From NCBI RefSeq assembly GCF_001307275.1, contig NZ_CP012831.1, positions 6,378,501 to 6,442,500 of the forward strand: 64,000 nucleotides of DNA, in the 5' to 3' direction. Positions 34,135 through 43,626 of this stretch are shown in pieces (the stretch's first letter is position 1; every line of letters starts with the position of its first letter). Under the pieces are notes generated by a model. That model ran no database searches and had not been told where the DNA came from. It saw nothing but the letters and a program-made list of their open reading frames with translations. Position numbers and translations under genes: made by a program. This DNA is from Pseudomonas fluorescens. GTDB taxonomy: Bacteria; Pseudomonadota; Gammaproteobacteria; Pseudomonadales; Pseudomonadaceae.

Positions 34135-35120
34135 ATGCGCCGCCCGCTGTTCAAACCGGCCCTGCTCTGCCAAGTCCTTGCCCTGGGTGCTGTTCTGCTG
34201 GCTGCCGGTCCTGCCGCTGCCAGCATCGCCTGGGTCTCCAACGAAAAAGACAACAGCCTGAGCCTGATCGACATGCAGAGCCTGGAAGTCATCGAGACCT
34301 TACCCGTGGGCCAGCGCCCCCGGGGGCTGCTGCTGTCCCATGACAATCGCTTGCTCTACATCTGCGCCAGCGACTCGGACCGGGTCCAGGTGATGGACGT
34401 CGCCACCCGCAAGATCATCAAGGAGCTACCCTCCGGCAAGGACCCGGAGCAGTTCGCCCTGCACCCCAACGACCGCTGGCTGTATGTCTCCAACGAAGAC
34501 GATGCCCTGGTCACGGTGATCGACACCCAGACCTCCGAAGTGCTGGCCCAGATCGGCGTGGGGGTAGAGCCCGAAGGCATGGCCGTCAGCCCCGACGGCA
34601 AGTGGGCGGTCAACACCAGTGAAACCACGAACATGCTGCACTGGATCGACACCAGCACCCAGACCCTGGCCGACAACACCCTGGTGGACCAACGGCCACG
34701 TTTCGTCGAGTTCAATCGCGACGGAACGCAGCTCTGGGCCTCGGCGGAGATCGGCGGCACGTTGACCGTGCTCGACGTCGCCACGCGCCAGGTGCTCAAG
34801 ACCCTGACGTTCCAGATCAAGGGCGTGCATCCGGACAAGGTGCAGCCGGTGGGCATCAAGCTCAGCGCCGACGGCAAGCTGGCGTTCGTCGCCCTGGGCC
34901 CCGCCAACCATGTGGCGGTGATCGACGCCAAGACCTTCGAAGTGCTGGATTACCTGCTCGTGGGCCGGCGCGTCTGGCAACTGGCGTTCACCCCGGACCA
35001 GAAGCAACTGCTGGCGACTAACGGCGTCAGCGGCGATGTCTCGGTGATCGATGTAGCGAGCCGCAAAGTCCTGAAGTCGGTGAAAGTCGGGCGCTACCCT
35101 TGGGGCGTGGTGGTCACGCC

Positions 35121-35124
<4 letters not shown>
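34135..35124 (+). CDS. pedA2: YVTN beta-propeller protein of the PQQ-associated ABC system
   Basis: 329 residues, signal peptide to about residue 30. Seven repeats of the YVTN type (IAWVSNEKDNSLSLIDMQSL, LYICASDSDRVQVMDVATRK, LYVSNEDDALVTVIDTQTSE and so on). Periplasmic. It starts 27 bp after pedA1, and its stop overlaps the pedB start (ATGA). The family is known as PQQ-dependent catabolism-associated beta-propeller. Probably a partner of PedA1 in the periplasm (inference). Confidence 0.88.
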
Positions 35125-35848
<724 letters not shown>

Positions 35849-35852
<4 letters not shown>

Positions 35853-36640
35853 ACGCCTACTGGCACTGTTTCAGCGGCATCGTGGTCCGCGAATGGCTGC
35901 GCTTCGTGCTGCAACGCACCCGGCTGCTCAGCGCCCTGGTCCGGCCACTGCTGTGGCTGCTGGTGTTCGCCGCCGGCTTTCGCGCGGCACTGGGCATCGC
36001 CATCATCGCGCCCTATGACACCTACATTCCCTACGAGGTGTACATCGTGCCGGGGTTGGCCTGCATGATCCTGTTGTTCAACGGCATGCAGGGCTCGCTG
36101 TCGATGGTCTACGACCGGGAAATGGGCAGCATGCGCGTCCTGCTCACCAGCCCCCTGCCCCGGGCTTTCCTGCTGGCGAGCAAGTTGCTGGCGACCTCGC
36201 TGATCTCGCTGTTACAGGTCTATGCGTTTCTCGCCATCGCCTGGCTGTACGGCATCCAGCCACCGACCATGGGCCTGCTGCTGGCCTTGCCAGCCTTGCT
36301 ACTGGTGGCCCTGATGCTCAGCGCCCTGGGCTTGTTGCTGTCCAACGCCATCCGGCAACTGGAGAACTTTGCCGGGGTGATGAATTTTGTGATCTTCCCG
36401 ATGTTCTTCCTGTCCTCGGCGCTGTACCCACTGTGGAAAATGCAGGAAGCCAGCCCCTGGCTGTACTGGCTCTGCGCAGTGAGCCCGTTCACCCATGGCG
36501 TGGAATTGGTGCGCTTTGCGCTGTATGAGCAGTTCAACCTCCTGGCGATGGCGGTGTGCGTGGGGTTGACCCTGGTGTTCGCGCTGCTGGCGGTGTGGAC
36601 GTTCAATCCGCAGCATGCGGCGTTGCGCAAGGCCAATTGA
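35849..36640 (+). CDS. pedC: ABC-2-type permease
   Basis: 263 residues with six hydrophobic segments (about 25-50, 63-85, 103-130, 140-165, 172-195, 228-250) and the ABC-2 motif region NGMQGSLSMVYDREMGSMRVLLTSPLPR. ABC-2 permeases normally export drugs, polysaccharide or small molecules, which sits oddly with the periplasmic binding-type partners PedA1 and PedA2. Last gene of the operon; a REP pair follows. Confidence 0.9.
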
Positions 36641-36673
36641 TCCTGCCGATAACGATCCTCTTGGAAGAAAGCT

Positions 36674-36768
36674 TTTGTGGGAGCTGAGCTTGCTCGCGAT
36701 GACGGTGGATCAGCTTGCAACGATGCTGATTGTGCCGCAGCCATCGCGAGCAAGCTCGGCTCCCACAG
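36674..36768. repeat. REP pair (BIME)
   Basis: TGTGGGAGCTGAGCTTGCTC and inverted GAGCAAGCTCGGCTCCCACA downstream of pedC. Confidence 0.88.
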
Positions 36769-36808
36769 GGTTAACTGTCGTCCTCATCCTTGCAGGCATC
36801 CAAAATTA

Positions 36809-36820
36809 CTACTTTAGTAC
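36809..36820 (+). promoter_or_regulatory. Operator-like box upstream of the CXXXCW gene
   Basis: CTACTTTAGTAC, 9/12 to CTACCTTGGTAG, in context TTACTACTTTAGTAC (compare TTACTACCTTGGTAC before pedA1), 80 bp before the ATG at 36900. Confidence 0.55.
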
Positions 36821-36899
36821 CGGTTTTCCTGTCTATGGTCGCATTCACAAGACCTCGACCCTGGCATGTAATGGGCGCATAACAAAAAGGATAAATCCT

Positions 36900-37433
36900 A
36901 TGCCCCGTTTGCTGGCGATCCTCTTGCTGGGCCTGGCGCTGAATGTCGCCCAGGCCGAGACCGCGCTGTTTTCCGCGCAGGGCTACCGCATCGCCCAATA
37001 CCGCAGCCCGACGCCCGTCACCGTCGACGGCGCCCAGACTCTCGACACCCAGGCCCTGCAACGCCTGCTCGGCCAAGCCTCGCCCCCGCTGCTGATTGAC
37101 GTCTATCGTCGTCCGTGGGTCCAAGGGCGCTTCATCGACAACGAGCCCCACGCCAACCTTCCCGGCAGCTTGTGGCTGGCCAATACCGGTGATGGCGATC
37201 TCGACCCGACCTGGCAGGACTACTTCAGCCATCACCTGCGCACGGCCACCGGCGGGCGGCGGGATCTACCGCTGGTCTTTTATTGCCGCGCCGATTGCTG
37301 GTTGAGCTGGAACGCGGTAAAACGCGCCGCTGCCATGGGCTATAAGCAAGTGTACTGGTATCGCGATGGCCTCGATGCCTGGGAGGCGGCCAACCTGCCC
37401 CTGCAAGCGGCTCGCCCCGAACCCTTTCCCTGA
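36900..37433 (+). CDS. Exported rhodanese-like CXXXCW protein of PQQ catabolism
   Basis: 177 residues from the ATG at 36900 (AAGGAT about 8 bp upstream); signal peptide ending AQAE. Rhodanese-type fold: LLIDVYRRPW at the start, VFYCRADCWLSWNAVKRAAAMGYKQVYWYRDGLDAWEAA at the active-site loop is interrupted here only for length. The motif YCRADCW carries two cysteines and a Trp, matching the family remembered as PQQ-dependent catabolism-associated CXXCW protein. A periplasmic sulfur-transfer or redox role, possibly with the SoxYZ-like carrier and metallohydrolase, is inference. Confidence 0.86.
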   Translation: MPRLLAILLLGLALNVAQAETALFSAQGYRIAQYRSPTPVTVDGAQTLDTQALQRLLGQASPPLLIDVYRRPWVQGRFIDNEPHANLPGSLWLANTGDGDLDPTWQDYFSHHLRTATGGRRDLPLVFYCRADCWLSWNAVKRAAAMGYKQVYWYRDGLDAWEAANLPLQAARPEPFP

Positions 37434-37493
37434 TTTTGCAAAGAAATGCGTGCAACTGCCCTGCCCCACACGACAATAACGAGGTGAATGGCC

Positions 37494-38159
37494 ATGTATA
37501 AAATCCTGATAGCCGACGATCACCCACTGTTTCGCGAAGCCATCCACAACGTCATCAGCGACGGTTTTCCTGGCAGCGAGGTCATGGAGACCGCCGACCT
37601 GGACAGTGCCCTGGCATTGACCGCCGAGCACGACGACCTGGACCTGATCCTGCTGGACCTGAACATGCCCGGCATGCATGGGCTCAATGGCCTGATCAAC
37701 CTGCGCAACGAGGCACCGACCATTCCCGTGGTGATCGTCTCCGCCGAGCAGGACAAGCAAGTGGTGTTGCAGGCCATCACCTATGGCGCGGTGGGTTTCA
37801 TCACCAAATCCTCGCCACGCTCGCAGATGACCGACGCCATCGAGCAGATCCTCAACGGCAACGTGTACCTACCGCCGGACATCATCCGCACGCAAAAGAG
37901 CCCGGTGGGCCGACGCTTGAACGAAAACCCGGCCTTCCCGCCGGAACTGCTCCAGGCCTTGACCCGCAAGCAACTGCTGGTGCTCGAACGCATGACCAAG
38001 GGCGAGTCGAACAAGCAGATCGCCTACACCCTGGATATCGCCGAAACCACGGTCAAGGCCCACGTCTCGGCGATCCTGCGCAAGCTCAATGTGCACAACC
38101 GGGTGCAGGCGATCCTCAGTGCCGGGGATATTGATTTCGGGGCTTATTTGCGGCGTTGA
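37494..38159 (+). CDS. agmR: LuxR-type response regulator AgmR/ErbR (PedR1)
   Basis: 221 residues from the ATG at 37494 (MYKILIADDH), preferred over the ATG at 37488 because GAGG is then 10 bp upstream and family members begin MYKIL. Receiver domain with D8-D9, Asp55 in LILLDLNMPG and Lys in FITKSS; LuxR helix-turn-helix at the C-terminus (LTRKQLLVLERMTKGESNKQ). It is the regulator of PQQ alcohol oxidation called AgmR or ErbR in other Pseudomonas and PedR1 in P. putida. It follows the CXXXCW gene by 60 bp and is convergent with its likely kinase PedS1. Confidence 0.92.
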   Translation: MYKILIADDHPLFREAIHNVISDGFPGSEVMETADLDSALALTAEHDDLDLILLDLNMPGMHGLNGLINLRNEAPTIPVVIVSAEQDKQVVLQAITYGAVGFITKSSPRSQMTDAIEQILNGNVYLPPDIIRTQKSPVGRRLNENPAFPPELLQALTRKQLLVLERMTKGESNKQIAYTLDIAETTVKAHVSAILRKLNVHNRVQAILSAGDIDFGAYLRR

Positions 38160-38177
38160 TCATCAGGGCATGACAAT

Positions 38178-38312
38178 CCTGTGGCGAGGGAGCTTGCTCC
38201 CGCTGGGCTGCACAGCAGCCCCGATCAGGCTGACTCAATGAGCCTGACACACTGAGGTGCCGGGCTTTTGGGGCTGCTTCGCAGCCCAGCGGGAGCAAGC
38301 TCCCTCGCCACA
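38178..38312. repeat. REP pair of the GGGAGCTTGCTCCC type
   Basis: TGTGGCGAGGGAGCTTGCTC, then inner CAGCAGCCCC...GGGGCTGCTTCG, then inverted GAGCAAGCTCCCTCGCCACA, between convergent agmR and pedS1; it can fold as one long hairpin. Confidence 0.88.
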
Positions 38313-38324
38313 ACAGTGTTTGGC

Positions 38325-40979
38325 TCAAGATCGGGGGGGATTCAGCAGATGACTCATCGCAATCTTGAGCTTCATCGGCCGCACCGGCTTGTGCATCAGG
38401 GTGTGCCCGCGCTCGCGGATCTGCTGCTTGAGTTCGTTGCTGTAGTTGGCGGTGATCATCATGGCCGGGATCGGTGAAGCCCGGCGGGCGTTGATCCGGG
38501 CCACGGCATCGACGCCGTTCTGATCGTGGTCCAGGTGATAGTCGGCGATCAGCAGGTCCGCCTCGGCGTGGTAGTTGTCCACCTGGCGGGCCAGGTCCTG
38601 TTCCGACAGCGCGGTCACCACCCGACACCCCCAGCCTTCCAGCAAGGTGCGCATGCCGGCGCAAATCGCCGCGTCGTTATCCAGCACCCAGACCCGTGCC
38701 CCGCGCAGTCGTTCGAGCATTGGCTCGCTCATGTCCAGGCACGGCAACGGCTTGGGCGCGGTGGCGCTCAGCGGCACGTCGATGGCGAACATCGAGCCCT
38801 TGCCCGGCCAGGAGCGCACCTGGATCCGGTGTCCGAGGATCCCGGCAATTTTCTCGACAATCGCCAGGCCCAGGCCCAACCCACGGTCCTGGTTCGGGCG
38901 CTGCACGTCGCCGCGCTTGAACTCCTGGAATATTTCCTCCAGGCGGTTCTCGGCGATGCCGATGCCGCTGTCCCAGACCTGGATCGACACGCGCTGGCGA
39001 TGTCGGCGACAGCCCAGCACCACTCGCCCGCTGGGGGTGTAGCGAATGGCATTGCTCAGCAGGTTACGCAGGATCCGCGCGAGCAGTTGCATGTCGCTGC
39101 GCACCAGCACCGAACAGCCGACAAAGTGCAGTTCCAACCCTTCGCTGCGGGCGATCTGGGCGTATTCGGCGGCCAGGTTGTCCAGCAACTCACTGAGGCC
39201 GAACGGCGCGACATCGGCCTTGATCACCCCGGCGTCCAGCTTGGAGATGTCCACCAGGGTGCCCAACAGGTTCTCCACGTCCTCCAGCGAATTGCTGACG
39301 TTGCGCACCAGTTGCGTGTTGGCGACCGGCTCGCGGCGCTCAAGCAAGGCACTGGTGAACAACCGGGCAGCGTTGAGCGGTTGCAGCAGGTCATGGCTGA
39401 CCGCCGCGAGGAATTTGGTCTTGGACAGGTTGGCCTGCTCGGCCTCGCGCTTGGCCTCCCGCAGGCGCAATTCCACCCGGCTGCGCTCGTCGATTTCGCG
39501 CAGCAACTGGTCATTGAGCGTGGTCAGTTCGGCGGTGCGTTCCTGGACCCGCTGTTCCAGGTTCTGGTAAGCCTGGTGCAAGGCTTCGGCGGTGCGACGG
39601 CGTTCAGTGATGTCGCGGATCAGCACGAAAATCCCGACCACTTCGCCGTTGGCCAAACGGTTCGGCACGTAGGAGCGCAGCATGTAGCGCTCCTGGTTGT
39701 TGATGTTGGTCTCGGCGAATTCGAACGTCACGCTCTCACCCGCCAACGCCCGGGCCACGTAGGCTTCCAGGCGTTGGTAATGTTGCTCGCTATGGGCTTC
39801 GCGCAGGCTCTGGCCGAGCATCACGCCACGGGGCCAGCAATACCATTGCTCGTAGACCTTATTGGTGAACTCGTAGACCAGGTCGGCGTTGAGGTAAGCG
39901 ATCAGCGCCGGCACATGGTCGGTGATCAGGCGGATCCAGCGCTCGCTTTCGCTCAACGCCTCGGCGTGCTGGTAGCGCTCGGTGATGTCGGTGAAGGTGT
40001 TGACGTAGCCACCAGTGGGCAACGGATGCGTGCGAATCTCCAGCACCCGGCCATCGGACAGGCGCTGCTCGCATTCGTGGATCAGCCGGCCGTTGCTGTC
40101 GCGACTGGCCGGGGTCAGCAGTTGCAACTCACTGTCGGCAATCACTTCGTTGAACGGCCGGTGGGCCGCCACCGGCGCCAGGCCGCTGAGTTCGAGGAAG
40201 CGCCGGTTCCACAGCTCCAGCACGCCTTGGGCATTGACCATCGCCACGCCCTGGGACAGGTTGTCCACCGCCCGCTGCAACAGATGGGATTTCTGCGCGA
40301 TGGCCTGCTCGCGGCGCACGGTTTCGCTGAGCTTGACGTCGGTGATGTCGGTAAACAGGATCACCCGCCCGCCTTCCTGGGTCGGTCGCTCGCTGACTTG
40401 CAGCCAACGCCCGTTCTGCAAACGATACAACACGTGCTCGTCGGCCTGGCCCCGGGGTTCTTCGCTGAACAGGCCGTTGGCGGTCATCAGGCGCTTGACC
40501 TCGGACAGACGCATGCCGGCGATGATCCGTACCCGGCTGTTGGCCCAGAAGGCCTTGAAGCGGCTGTTGAACAGGACGATGCGTTGCTGCTCGTCGAACA
40601 GCACAAACGCGTCGGAGATGCTTTCGATGGCATCGATCAGGTGTCGATGGGCGGTTTCCGCCCGCAGCCGCGCCTCGCCCAGCAAGTGATTGCCGGCCTT
40701 GAGTTCGGCCATGGCCTGGTTCAGGGCATCGGTGCGCTCACGTACCTGCTCGGCCAGCACCACCGAGTGTTGGAATGCCGCATAGGGGTCGTTGCCCCGG
40801 GTGACGCCGGACTCCACCCGCTCGATCAGCGCCTCGTTGATGCGCCGCAATTTGCGGTTTTCGTGCTGCAGGCTGGCGAGCTGAGCCTGTAGGTCAGCGA
40901 TGGCCGGGGACGCGATGTCGGGCAATGGCAACTCCGGTGAACGTCTGGTTGATGTGCATGCCATTGAACTGTTCTCCAT
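38325..40979 (-). CDS. pedS1: Hybrid PAS histidine kinase PedS1 (ErcS'-like)
   Basis: 884 residues if started at 40979 (MENSSMACTS); an in-frame ATG at 40964 is an alternative. N-terminal coiled coil (about 30-100), three PAS domains (about 110-225, 240-350, 360-475), a second coiled coil, HisKA with His in FLAAVSHDLLQPLNAARLF (about 540), HATPase (NAIRYT, DSGIGI, GLGLGLAIV), and a C-terminal receiver (DND acidic residues, Asp in LLIADYHLDHD, Lys in HKPV). No transmembrane segment, so it senses inside the cell. It overlaps the end of the upstream FIST gene by up to 86 bp. The domain order matches PA1976 (ErcS'). Confidence 0.9.
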   Translation of the reverse strand: MENSSMACTSTRRSPELPLPDIASPAIADLQAQLASLQHENRKLRRINEALIERVESGVTRGNDPYAAFQHSVVLAEQVRERTDALNQAMAELKAGNHLLGEARLRAETAHRHLIDAIESISDAFVLFDEQQRIVLFNSRFKAFWANSRVRIIAGMRLSEVKRLMTANGLFSEEPRGQADEHVLYRLQNGRWLQVSERPTQEGGRVILFTDITDVKLSETVRREQAIAQKSHLLQRAVDNLSQGVAMVNAQGVLELWNRRFLELSGLAPVAAHRPFNEVIADSELQLLTPASRDSNGRLIHECEQRLSDGRVLEIRTHPLPTGGYVNTFTDITERYQHAEALSESERWIRLITDHVPALIAYLNADLVYEFTNKVYEQWYCWPRGVMLGQSLREAHSEQHYQRLEAYVARALAGESVTFEFAETNINNQERYMLRSYVPNRLANGEVVGIFVLIRDITERRRTAEALHQAYQNLEQRVQERTAELTTLNDQLLREIDERSRVELRLREAKREAEQANLSKTKFLAAVSHDLLQPLNAARLFTSALLERREPVANTQLVRNVSNSLEDVENLLGTLVDISKLDAGVIKADVAPFGLSELLDNLAAEYAQIARSEGLELHFVGCSVLVRSDMQLLARILRNLLSNAIRYTPSGRVVLGCRRHRQRVSIQVWDSGIGIAENRLEEIFQEFKRGDVQRPNQDRGLGLGLAIVEKIAGILGHRIQVRSWPGKGSMFAIDVPLSATAPKPLPCLDMSEPMLERLRGARVWVLDNDAAICAGMRTLLEGWGCRVVTALSEQDLARQVDNYHAEADLLIADYHLDHDQNGVDAVARINARRASPIPAMMITANYSNELKQQIRERGHTLMHKPVRPMKLKIAMSHLLNPPRS

Positions 40980-42057
40980 AGGTGTTGAACCCCATCACCC
41001 GTTGTTCCCGCAGGAACTGGCCGATCTGCTCCAGGCCGCCACGATCTTCCAACTCCAGGCGCCGGAGGAAGCAATCGCAGCCGATGGTCAGCAACAAGTC
41101 GCCAAGGCGCGCCTGCAAACCGTCGAACAGCGTTTGCAGGTTGTGCAGCAAGGGACCGGGGGTCATCGCGGTGAGGACAATGCCGTTCTCCACCGCACAG
41201 TAGAAACTCAGGCTCAAGTCCGGGTGCACCTGCTGGATCGCCCGCACGTAGTACTGGTCATTGATGCGCACGGCCAAGGGATGGGCGGCGAACACCCGGT
41301 AGTCGAGCGCGCTCACCGGTACCCCGATGTGCCGGGCATACTCCTCGGCGGCGGGTTCGGCGTTGAGCTCATAGACCCGTCGCGAGGCGCTGTCCGCACC
41401 GGTCACTACCAGTTTCTCCTGGCGGGGCAGGATGTGATGGGTGGTGAAGACTTCGAATTCCAGCCAGGTGTTGATCAGCACCACCACGGCCGCGCCACTG
41501 TGGAATTGGCCTTCGAAGTAGACGTGGGTGTGGGTCAGGTAATTGTCATCGCCGGCCGAACCGCCGAAATGCGGGATGTCCCCCAGGGCGGCGCTCAAGG
41601 CCGCCAGCACCATTTCCTCGCGGCTGGACAAGCCATCGAGCAGGGTCAAGGCGAAACTATGGCCCTTGATCGGCGCCAAGGCGTTGCTGCGACAACCGCT
41701 GGCCAGGCGCTCGACCATTTGCTGGGCGTCGATCAGGCTGAAGTGCTCCATTTCCCCGATCAGCTCGGCGGCAATGGAAAAGTGTCGGTGATCGAAACCC
41801 ACCGCCGTCACACAGTTGCGGCCGTAGCCCTGGGGGGTGATTTCCCCGGCACTGGTGCAACCCACCAGGCGAATCCCGCCGAAACTCTGGGACAGCGCCT
41901 GGCCCAGGGCCGGCAAGTCGTATTCGGCGGAACAGAAAAACAGCACGAACCCCAGGTGCGGGTGCAACAACTGCCGCGCCAGCGCCTGGGCCACCTGCTG
42001 GACATCGCTTGCCTGGGACATGGCGCTCACCACACCTTCGCTCTGGGCCTGCTGCAT
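40894..42057 (-). CDS. FIST-domain sensory protein
   Basis: 387 residues from the ATG at 42057 (MQQAQSEGVV) with GGAGGCGAC upstream. FIST_N (about 25-215: LGFVLFFCSAEYDLPALGQA, GCTSAGEITPQGYG) and FIST_C (about 225-365: SALDYRVFAAHPLAVRINDQ, ISF-like YCAVENGIVLT) domains. FIST domains bind small ligands such as amino acids, and the gene is almost always paired with a signalling protein. Here it precedes and overlaps pedS1, so it may be a separate ligand-sensing subunit of that kinase (inference). Operator-like box 66 bp upstream. Confidence 0.88.
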   Translation of the reverse strand: MQQAQSEGVVSAMSQASDVQQVAQALARQLLHPHLGFVLFFCSAEYDLPALGQALSQSFGGIRLVGCTSAGEITPQGYGRNCVTAVGFDHRHFSIAAELIGEMEHFSLIDAQQMVERLASGCRSNALAPIKGHSFALTLLDGLSSREEMVLAALSAALGDIPHFGGSAGDDNYLTHTHVYFEGQFHSGAAVVVLINTWLEFEVFTTHHILPRQEKLVVTGADSASRRVYELNAEPAAEEYARHIGVPVSALDYRVFAAHPLAVRINDQYYVRAIQQVHPDLSLSFYCAVENGIVLTAMTPGPLLHNLQTLFDGLQARLGDLLLTIGCDCFLRRLELEDRGGLEQIGQFLREQRVMGFNTYGEQFNGMHINQTFTGVAIARHRVPGHR

Positions 42058-42116
42058 CGTCGCCTCCGGCGGGTGCGTGATAGGAGCCCTGAGTGTACGA
42101 AGCCGCACCGAGTCGA

Positions 42117-42134
42117 CGAATGCTACTTGGGTAG
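42117..42134 (-). promoter_or_regulatory. Operator-like box upstream of the FIST gene
   Basis: On the coding strand CTACCCAAGTAGCATTCG: core CTAC-CCAA-GTAG is a perfect inverted repeat, and AAGTAGCATTCG is identical to the pqqA box. Confidence 0.65.
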
Positions 42135-42172
42135 TGGGTGGACGCTTCCATGGGATGAGGTTGATGCGCAAT

Positions 42173-42200
42173 GTGGCGAGGGAGCTTGCTCCCTCGCCAC
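42173..42200. repeat. Single perfect-palindrome REP
   Basis: GTGGCGAGGGAGC-TT-GCTCCCTCGCCAC, a 13-bp stem just downstream of nosL; it probably also ends the nos transcript. Confidence 0.85.
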
Positions 42201-42236
42201 AAAGGTGGTTCGGCATACAAGCAACATTGCCCGATA

Positions 42237-42764
42237 TCAGTGACTCATCGACGACATCGCGCTCGCCTGCCCCAGCAGTTTCTGGTCGATGTCTTCCAGG
42301 CGCAGCACCCGACCGCCGCTATCGCTGGCGAGTTTGTGTGCCGCCTGGGGATCGGAGAACGAGGCCAGTACCACGCCCATGGCGCCTTTGAGCCCACTGC
42401 CGATGACGAAGTAGGCGGTGCGGGCGTCAATCAGGTGAGCGTCATCCGGCGTATCCCAATGGCTGCGGCCCATGTCATGGACATACAGCTTGACGTCGGC
42501 CCGATGGTTTTCCGGTTGCAGCCACCAGCCCAGCATCTCCGCCGGCGAGCAGAACTTCTTCACGCCCCCTGCCCCGACTGCCGCGCCCTTGGGCCCGGGA
42601 AAGTCAGTGATGACCATGCCGCACACATGGCACTCGTCACTGGGATGGAACGCCAGCGCCGCCTCGCTGACCGCAGGTGGCTCGGCCTTGTCGCAAGCTG
42701 CCAGCGCCAGGCATACCAGTAACCCGGCCAAGAGACGGCCCGCCTTGAAGGACACCCTGTTCAT
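42237..42764 (-). CDS. nosL: NosL, copper-binding lipoprotein of nitrous oxide reductase maturation
   Basis: 175 residues. Lipobox LAAC at about residue 21-24, then FHPSDECHVCGM with the Cys-X2-Cys-Gly-Met copper site typical of NosL, and DMGRSHWDTPDDA. Outer- or inner-membrane-anchored periplasmic copper chaperone that supplies Cu(I) for the CuZ site of NosZ. Last gene of the nos operon, 31 bp after nosY. Confidence 0.95.
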   Translation of the reverse strand: MNRVSFKAGRLLAGLLVCLALAACDKAEPPAVSEAALAFHPSDECHVCGMVITDFPGPKGAAVGAGGVKKFCSPAEMLGWWLQPENHRADVKLYVHDMGRSHWDTPDDAHLIDARTAYFVIGSGLKGAMGVVLASFSDPQAAHKLASDSGGRVLRLEDIDQKLLGQASAMSSMSH

Positions 42765-42795
42765 CGTTGCATGCTCCCTTGTTCAAGTTTAGAAA

Positions 42796-43626
42796 TCATG
42801 GGCACCGGCGATTGAACAACCGGTAGGCCAGCCACAGCGGGACCGCCATCCACAGGCCCAGGCACAACCAGAGCCAAGGCCCCGACACCGGCAGGTCGCT
42901 GCCCAGGGTCAGCACCGCGGCACCGCTGGACGCCGCATCGAACCCGGACAGGTTGATCAGCCGATAGACGTCGGTAGGGTTGAACAGCAGCAGCCATGGC
43001 AGCAGCTCCGGGCTGAATCGCCCCTCGCTCAGCACCAGCAGCGCCAGCAACGCCAGGTCGAACACCAGCACGAAGAAAAACCACACCCCCAGCGCCAATC
43101 CGGCGGCGGTCGATTTCTCTGCCGACAGGCTGCTCAGCACATAAGCCAGCCCGAGGAAAACCCAGCCCAGCAATGTGCTGGACAACATGAACCGACCGAA
43201 GGCCCAGAGCAGCAGGCTCAACTGGACGTCGTCCACCAACAGGGCGATGGCCAGCATGGCGCAGCCAAAACCGATGAAGGTGGCCAGGGCCAGGATCAGG
43301 CCATGGCCGACAAACTTGCCCAGCAGCAATTGACCGCGCCCCAACGGGTAGGTCAGCAACAGCAGCAAGGTGCCGTTCTCGTCCTCACCGACAATCGCGT
43401 CGTAGGCCAGCAGCAAGGCAATCAGCGGCATCAGGAACGTCGCCAGGCTGGACAGGCTCGCCACCGTGGCGGGCACCGAGGTAAACCCCAGTTGACCGGA
43501 CGCCGCCGCGCCGAGCCAGGCGATACCGATCGCCAGCACCGCGAATAGCAGGCTGATCGCCAACAACCAGCGATTGCGCAGGCCATCGCTGAATTCCTTG
43601 CGGGCCATGTTCCAGACCGGGTTCAT
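42796..43626 (-). CDS. nosY: NosY, ABC permease of nitrous oxide reductase maturation
   Basis: 276 residues, six transmembrane segments (about 20-40, 55-75, 100-125, 137-160, 170-195, 245-265). N-terminal WNMARKEFSDGLRNRWL and GEDENGTLLLLLTYPLGRGQL motifs are typical. Forms with NosF the ABC unit that, with NosD, supports CuZ assembly. Its start overlaps the nosF stop (ATGA). Confidence 0.95.
   Translation of the reverse strand: MNPVWNMARKEFSDGLRNRWLLAISLLFAVLAIGIAWLGAAASGQLGFTSVPATVASLSSLATFLMPLIALLLAYDAIVGEDENGTLLLLLTYPLGRGQLLLGKFVGHGLILALATFIGFGCAMLAIALLVDDVQLSLLLWAFGRFMLSSTLLGWVFLGLAYVLSSLSAEKSTAAGLALGVWFFFVLVFDLALLALLVLSEGRFSPELLPWLLLFNPTDVYRLINLSGFDAASSGAAVLTLGSDLPVSGPWLWLCLGLWMAVPLWLAYRLFNRRCP

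Noticed and set aside
38526..40892. 788-codon plus-strand frame opposite pedS1
   Set aside because: Antisense shadow of the kinase gene, with no recognisable domain.
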